64,000 nt of DNA from Azoarcus sp. DD4 (GTDB lineage Bacteria; Pseudomonadota; Gammaproteobacteria; Burkholderiales; Rhodocyclaceae): positions 434,001-498,000 of the forward strand of contig NZ_CP022958.1 of assembly GCF_006496635.1 (NCBI RefSeq), in the 5' to 3' direction. Each line of letters starts with the position of its first letter. The first letter of the stretch is position 1. Shown piece after piece: positions 61,469 through 64,000 of this stretch. A model generated the notes under the pieces. The model ran no database searches, was not told the DNA's origin, and saw only the letters and a program-made list of their open reading frames with translations. Position numbers and translations under genes: made by a program.

Positions 61469-62929
61469 TCAGCGTGCGATATGGTGGGTGGTCGCCGCCG
61501 CGTGGTGGTGGGCGGCTTGCGGGCGGTGATGAGTCCTGGGGCCGAGGAAGCCGCCGACCACCATGCCGAGCGCGCTCGCGGCCAGACCGAAGAGCTGCGG
61601 CTCGATGTCGCCCTCGGGCGCGGTGAATTCGAGGAACAGCCAGGTGAACAGGCCGAGCACGATCGCGAGGGCGGCGCCGAGGTTGTTGGCGCGCTTCCAG
61701 AAAAGGCCGGCGGCCAGCGGCACGAAGGCGCCGGCCAGAGTGATGCGGTAGGCGTTTTCCACCATCTGGTGGATGGTCGATTCGGTGCTGGTGGCGTACC
61801 ACGTGACCAGGCCGGTGAACACCACCACCGTGGCGCGGGTGGCCCACAGGAACTGGCGGTCGCTCATGCCGGGCACGAAGCCGCGCAGCACGTTCTCGGA
61901 AAACGTCACCGACGGCGCCAGCAGGGTGCCCGAAGCGGTGCTCATGATCACAGACAGCAGCGCACCGAAGAAGATCACCTGGGCAGTGAAGGGCATGTAC
62001 TGCAGGATCAGCGTTGGCAGGATGAGCTGGGAATCCTGTGCCATCAGGCGCTCGACCATGGCCGGGTCGATGATCTGGGCCGTGTAGGCGAGGAACAACG
62101 GCACCGCGGCGAAGAAGAAATAGGACACGCCACCGAGCGTGGTGCCCCACACCGCAATGCGTTCGTTCCTGGACGAATTGACGCGCTGGAAAACGTCCTG
62201 CTGGGGAATGGAGCCTAGCGCCATGGTGAAGAAGGCGGCGATCCAGGCGATCATGTCGGTCGCGTCGAGCGTGGGCAGGAAGTCGAGCTTGCCCTCGGCC
62301 GCCGCCCTGCCGACCACGGTGGAGAAGCCGCCGGCCATGTCGCCCGCCAGCCAGGTGACGTAGAACAGGCCGAGCACGATCACGATCATCTGCACGAAGG
62401 TGGTCATCGCTACCGACCACATGCCGCCGAACAGCGTATAGACCAGCACCACGCCGGCACCGATCAGCATGCCCTGGTTCATCGACACGGTGTCGGCCGA
62501 AAGCACGTTGAAGACCAGGCCGAGGGCAGTGACCTGGGCGGCGACCCAGCCGAGATAGGAGAACACGATGCAGATCGACAGGATGAGTTCGGTCGTGCGG
62601 TTGTAGCGCTGGCGGAAGAAGTCGCCCAGTGTGAGCAGGTTCATCCGGTAGAGCGGGCGGGCGAAGATCAGACCGAACAGCACAAGGCAGACCGAGGCGC
62701 CGAGCGGGTCGGAGATCAGGCCGCGAAAGCCTTCCTCGAGGAAGGTGGCGGAGATGCCGAGTACGGTTTCGGCGCCGAACCAGGTGGCAAATACCATGGC
62801 CAGCACGATGAACATCGGCAGGTTGCGACCGGCCGTGATGTAGTCGCGGGCGTTGTGCACCTGCGTTGCGGCAACGAGGCCGATGCCGATGGAGACGACG
62901 AGGTAGGCGACGACGAGCCAGAGCAGCAT
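61469..62929 (-). CDS. Sodium:solute symporter family protein
   Basis: A 486-residue transporter with about 13 membrane segments. SSS landmarks are DYITAGRNLPMFIVLAMVFA, ATWFGAETVLGISATFLEEG and GSIPQQDVFQRVNSSRNERI. The tail is rich in His (THHRPQAAHHHAAATTHH), which is unusual and could bind metal. It imports an organic solute with Na+; substrate unknown (relatives move pantothenate, proline or carboxylates). The ATG at 62,929 starts just before the first membrane helix. Confidence 0.9.
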   Translation of the reverse strand: MLLWLVVAYLVVSIGIGLVAATQVHNARDYITAGRNLPMFIVLAMVFATWFGAETVLGISATFLEEGFRGLISDPLGASVCLVLFGLIFARPLYRMNLLTLGDFFRQRYNRTTELILSICIVFSYLGWVAAQVTALGLVFNVLSADTVSMNQGMLIGAGVVLVYTLFGGMWSVAMTTFVQMIVIVLGLFYVTWLAGDMAGGFSTVVGRAAAEGKLDFLPTLDATDMIAWIAAFFTMALGSIPQQDVFQRVNSSRNERIAVWGTTLGGVSYFFFAAVPLFLAYTAQIIDPAMVERLMAQDSQLILPTLILQYMPFTAQVIFFGALLSVIMSTASGTLLAPSVTFSENVLRGFVPGMSDRQFLWATRATVVVFTGLVTWYATSTESTIHQMVENAYRITLAGAFVPLAAGLFWKRANNLGAALAIVLGLFTWLFLEFTAPEGDIEPQLFGLAASALGMVVGGFLGPRTHHRPQAAHHHAAATTHHIAR

Positions 62930-63106
62930 GGAAAGGCCTCTTCCGGACAGCGGGGACGAAAAAAAGTGCGCGGAGTGTAACAACGAATGGCCGGCCCATG
63001 GTGGGCGGAATGCGCTTAAGGGACTGAAAGCGCAATGATTATCGGCTGTCGCAGCGCACCGTCTTGGTGCGCTGCGACAGTCGGTCGAGGTGGGTAAGCG
63101 CTGCGA

Positions 63107-64000
63107 TCAGCGGCTGAGTCCCCCAAGCGTGTCGATGACGATGGCGGCGCCGTCGTCCAGGGTTTTTTCGTCTATGGTCAGCGGCGGCGCCAGGCGGATG
63201 ACGTTGCCATTGGTGTCGCGGGTCGCGATGCCGCGCGCCAGCAGCAGTTCGGCGACGAGCTGGGCGGGCGCCTTGACCGGATCGAGGGCGATGCCGACGA
63301 GCAGGCCGCGGCCGCGGATCTCGCGTACGCAGGGCAGCCGGGCGGCGACGAGTTGTTCGCGCAGGCGCCGGCCGAGGCGTTCGGCCGCTTCCCACGGCCG
63401 CGTTTCGACCAGGATGTCGAGCACCTCCAGCGCGACCGCCGCTCCCAGCGGATTGCCGCCGAAGGTTGAGCCGTGGTCGCCGGGGCGGAACACGTCCATC
63501 ACCGCGCGGTCGGCGAGGAAGGCCGACACCGGCAGCAGGCCGCCGCCGAGCGCCTTGCCGAGGATGAGACCGTCCGGGCGCACGCCGTCGTGGTCGCAGG
63601 CGAGCAGCCGTCCGGTGCGGCCCAGGCCGGTCTGGACCTCGTCGGCGATCAGCAGCACCTGGTGACGGCGGCAGATCTCGGCGCAGTGCGCCATATAGCC
63701 CGGCGGTGGCACGATGATGCCGCCCTCGCCCTGGATGGGCTCGACCAGGAAGGCCGCGGTTTCGGGCGTGATCGCCGCTTCGAGCGCGGTCGGGTCGCCG
63801 AAGGGGATGCGACGCAGACCGGGCGGGAAGGGGCCGAAGCCCTCGCGGTACTGCTCCTTGGACGACAGCCCGACGATGGTGATCGAGCGGCCGTGGAAAT
63901 TGCCGTCGCAGGCGAGGATCTCGGCGCGGTCGGGGGCGACGCCCTTGACCGTGTAGGCCCACTTGCGCGCGGCCTTGAGTGCGGTTTCCACCGCCTCCAG
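63107..64000 (-). CDS. rocD: Ornithine--oxo-acid aminotransferase (RocD), 5' part cut by window end
   Basis: The visible 297 residues are the C-terminal part of a class III PLP aminotransferase; the frame runs off the right edge (EAVETALKAARKWAY at the edge), so the true start is outside. The PLP Asp is in LLIADEVQTGLGRTG and the Schiff-base Lys in LILGKALGGGLLPVSA. The segments SSKEQYREGFGPFPPGL and FLVEPIQGEGGIIVPPPGY are those of ornithine aminotransferase, which converts ornithine to glutamate semialdehyde. Confidence 0.9.
   Translation of the reverse strand: MEAVETALKAARKWAYTVKGVAPDRAEILACDGNFHGRSITIVGLSSKEQYREGFGPFPPGLRRIPFGDPTALEAAITPETAAFLVEPIQGEGGIIVPPPGYMAHCAEICRRHQVLLIADEVQTGLGRTGRLLACDHDGVRPDGLILGKALGGGLLPVSAFLADRAVMDVFRPGDHGSTFGGNPLGAAVALEVLDILVETRPWEAAERLGRRLREQLVAARLPCVREIRGRGLLVGIALDPVKAPAQLVAELLLARGIATRDTNGNVIRLAPPLTIDEKTLDDGAAIVIDTLGGLSR

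Overview
The window is GC-rich chromosomal DNA that looks like a betaproteobacterium of the Azoarcus/Thauera/Aromatoleum type (Rhodocyclales). This is inferred from base composition, the mix of aromatic-degradation genes, branched-chain-type solute-binding proteins, an anaerobic ubiquinone gene set (ubiT-ubiV-ubiU) and many LysR, AraC and TetR regulators. No rRNA or tRNA gene was recognised.

Region 1 (1-21,200) is ordinary chromosome. It holds a periplasmic binding protein, two GNAT acetyltransferases, an SDR operon with its divergent LysR gene, a DUF3291 protein, a second LysR next to a class V aminotransferase, a PstS-like protein, a PAS-GGDEF cyclase, a lipoprotein cytochrome c', an arylamine N-acetyltransferase, a ParA with a Lys/Ala-rich partner, a UvrD-type helicase, a CPA1 antiporter and a phytase-like esterase. 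Two gene remnants lie here: a hydrolase lacking its middle and a PhnB-like fragment.

Region 2 (about 21,190-34,670) is an acquired island. It separates an ABC-2 permease gene (left) from its ATPase gene (right), and the same 5 bp, GTCAT, occurs at both junctions. Its left end carries a phage-like repressor/excisionase-like pair with three palindromic operators. The rest is a complete type I-C CRISPR-Cas locus (cas3, cas5c, cas8c with an internal cas11c start, cas7c, cas4, cas1, cas2) and an array of 52 repeats plus one decayed repeat.

The most interesting signal is the 468 bp gap between cas3 and cas5c. It contains a lone, diverged CRISPR repeat with its own promoter and a 3' hairpin. The spacer-like sequence right after that repeat matches 20 of 22 bases just behind the cas3 stop codon, and this target has a 5'-TTC type I-C PAM. 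This is the layout of a CreA-type RNA (CRISPR-repurposed antitoxin or autorepressor) with its target. A short ribosome-binding-site-led mini-ORF between the two is a candidate CreT toxin.

Region 3 (34,678-49,141) starts with the ATPase, a GST, a hydrolase, a [2Fe-2S] protein and a VanZ-like protein. Then follow an AraC regulator and a divergent three-component Rieske oxygenase (large and small subunits, ferredoxin), a full branched-chain-type ABC transporter and the matching reductase: uptake and ring hydroxylation in one cluster. A manganese riboswitch (yybP-ykoY) precedes an UPF0016/GDT1-family exporter. Related CCCTTGAAGGG repeats punctuate the transporter genes.

Region 4 (49,159-58,678) is a nine-gene block on the minus strand. 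It encodes a TetR regulator, a GST, an AMP-dependent ligase, a quinone-oxidoreductase-like enzyme, a solute-binding protein, a flavin reductase, an acyl-CoA-dehydrogenase-like oxygenase, an alpha/beta hydrolase and a NicX-type extradiol dioxygenase, behind a perfect 26 bp palindrome. It looks like an N-heteroaromatic catabolic operon of unknown substrate. Region 5 (58,884-64,000) holds ubiT-ubiV-ubiU, a sodium:solute symporter and an ornithine aminotransferase cut by the window end.
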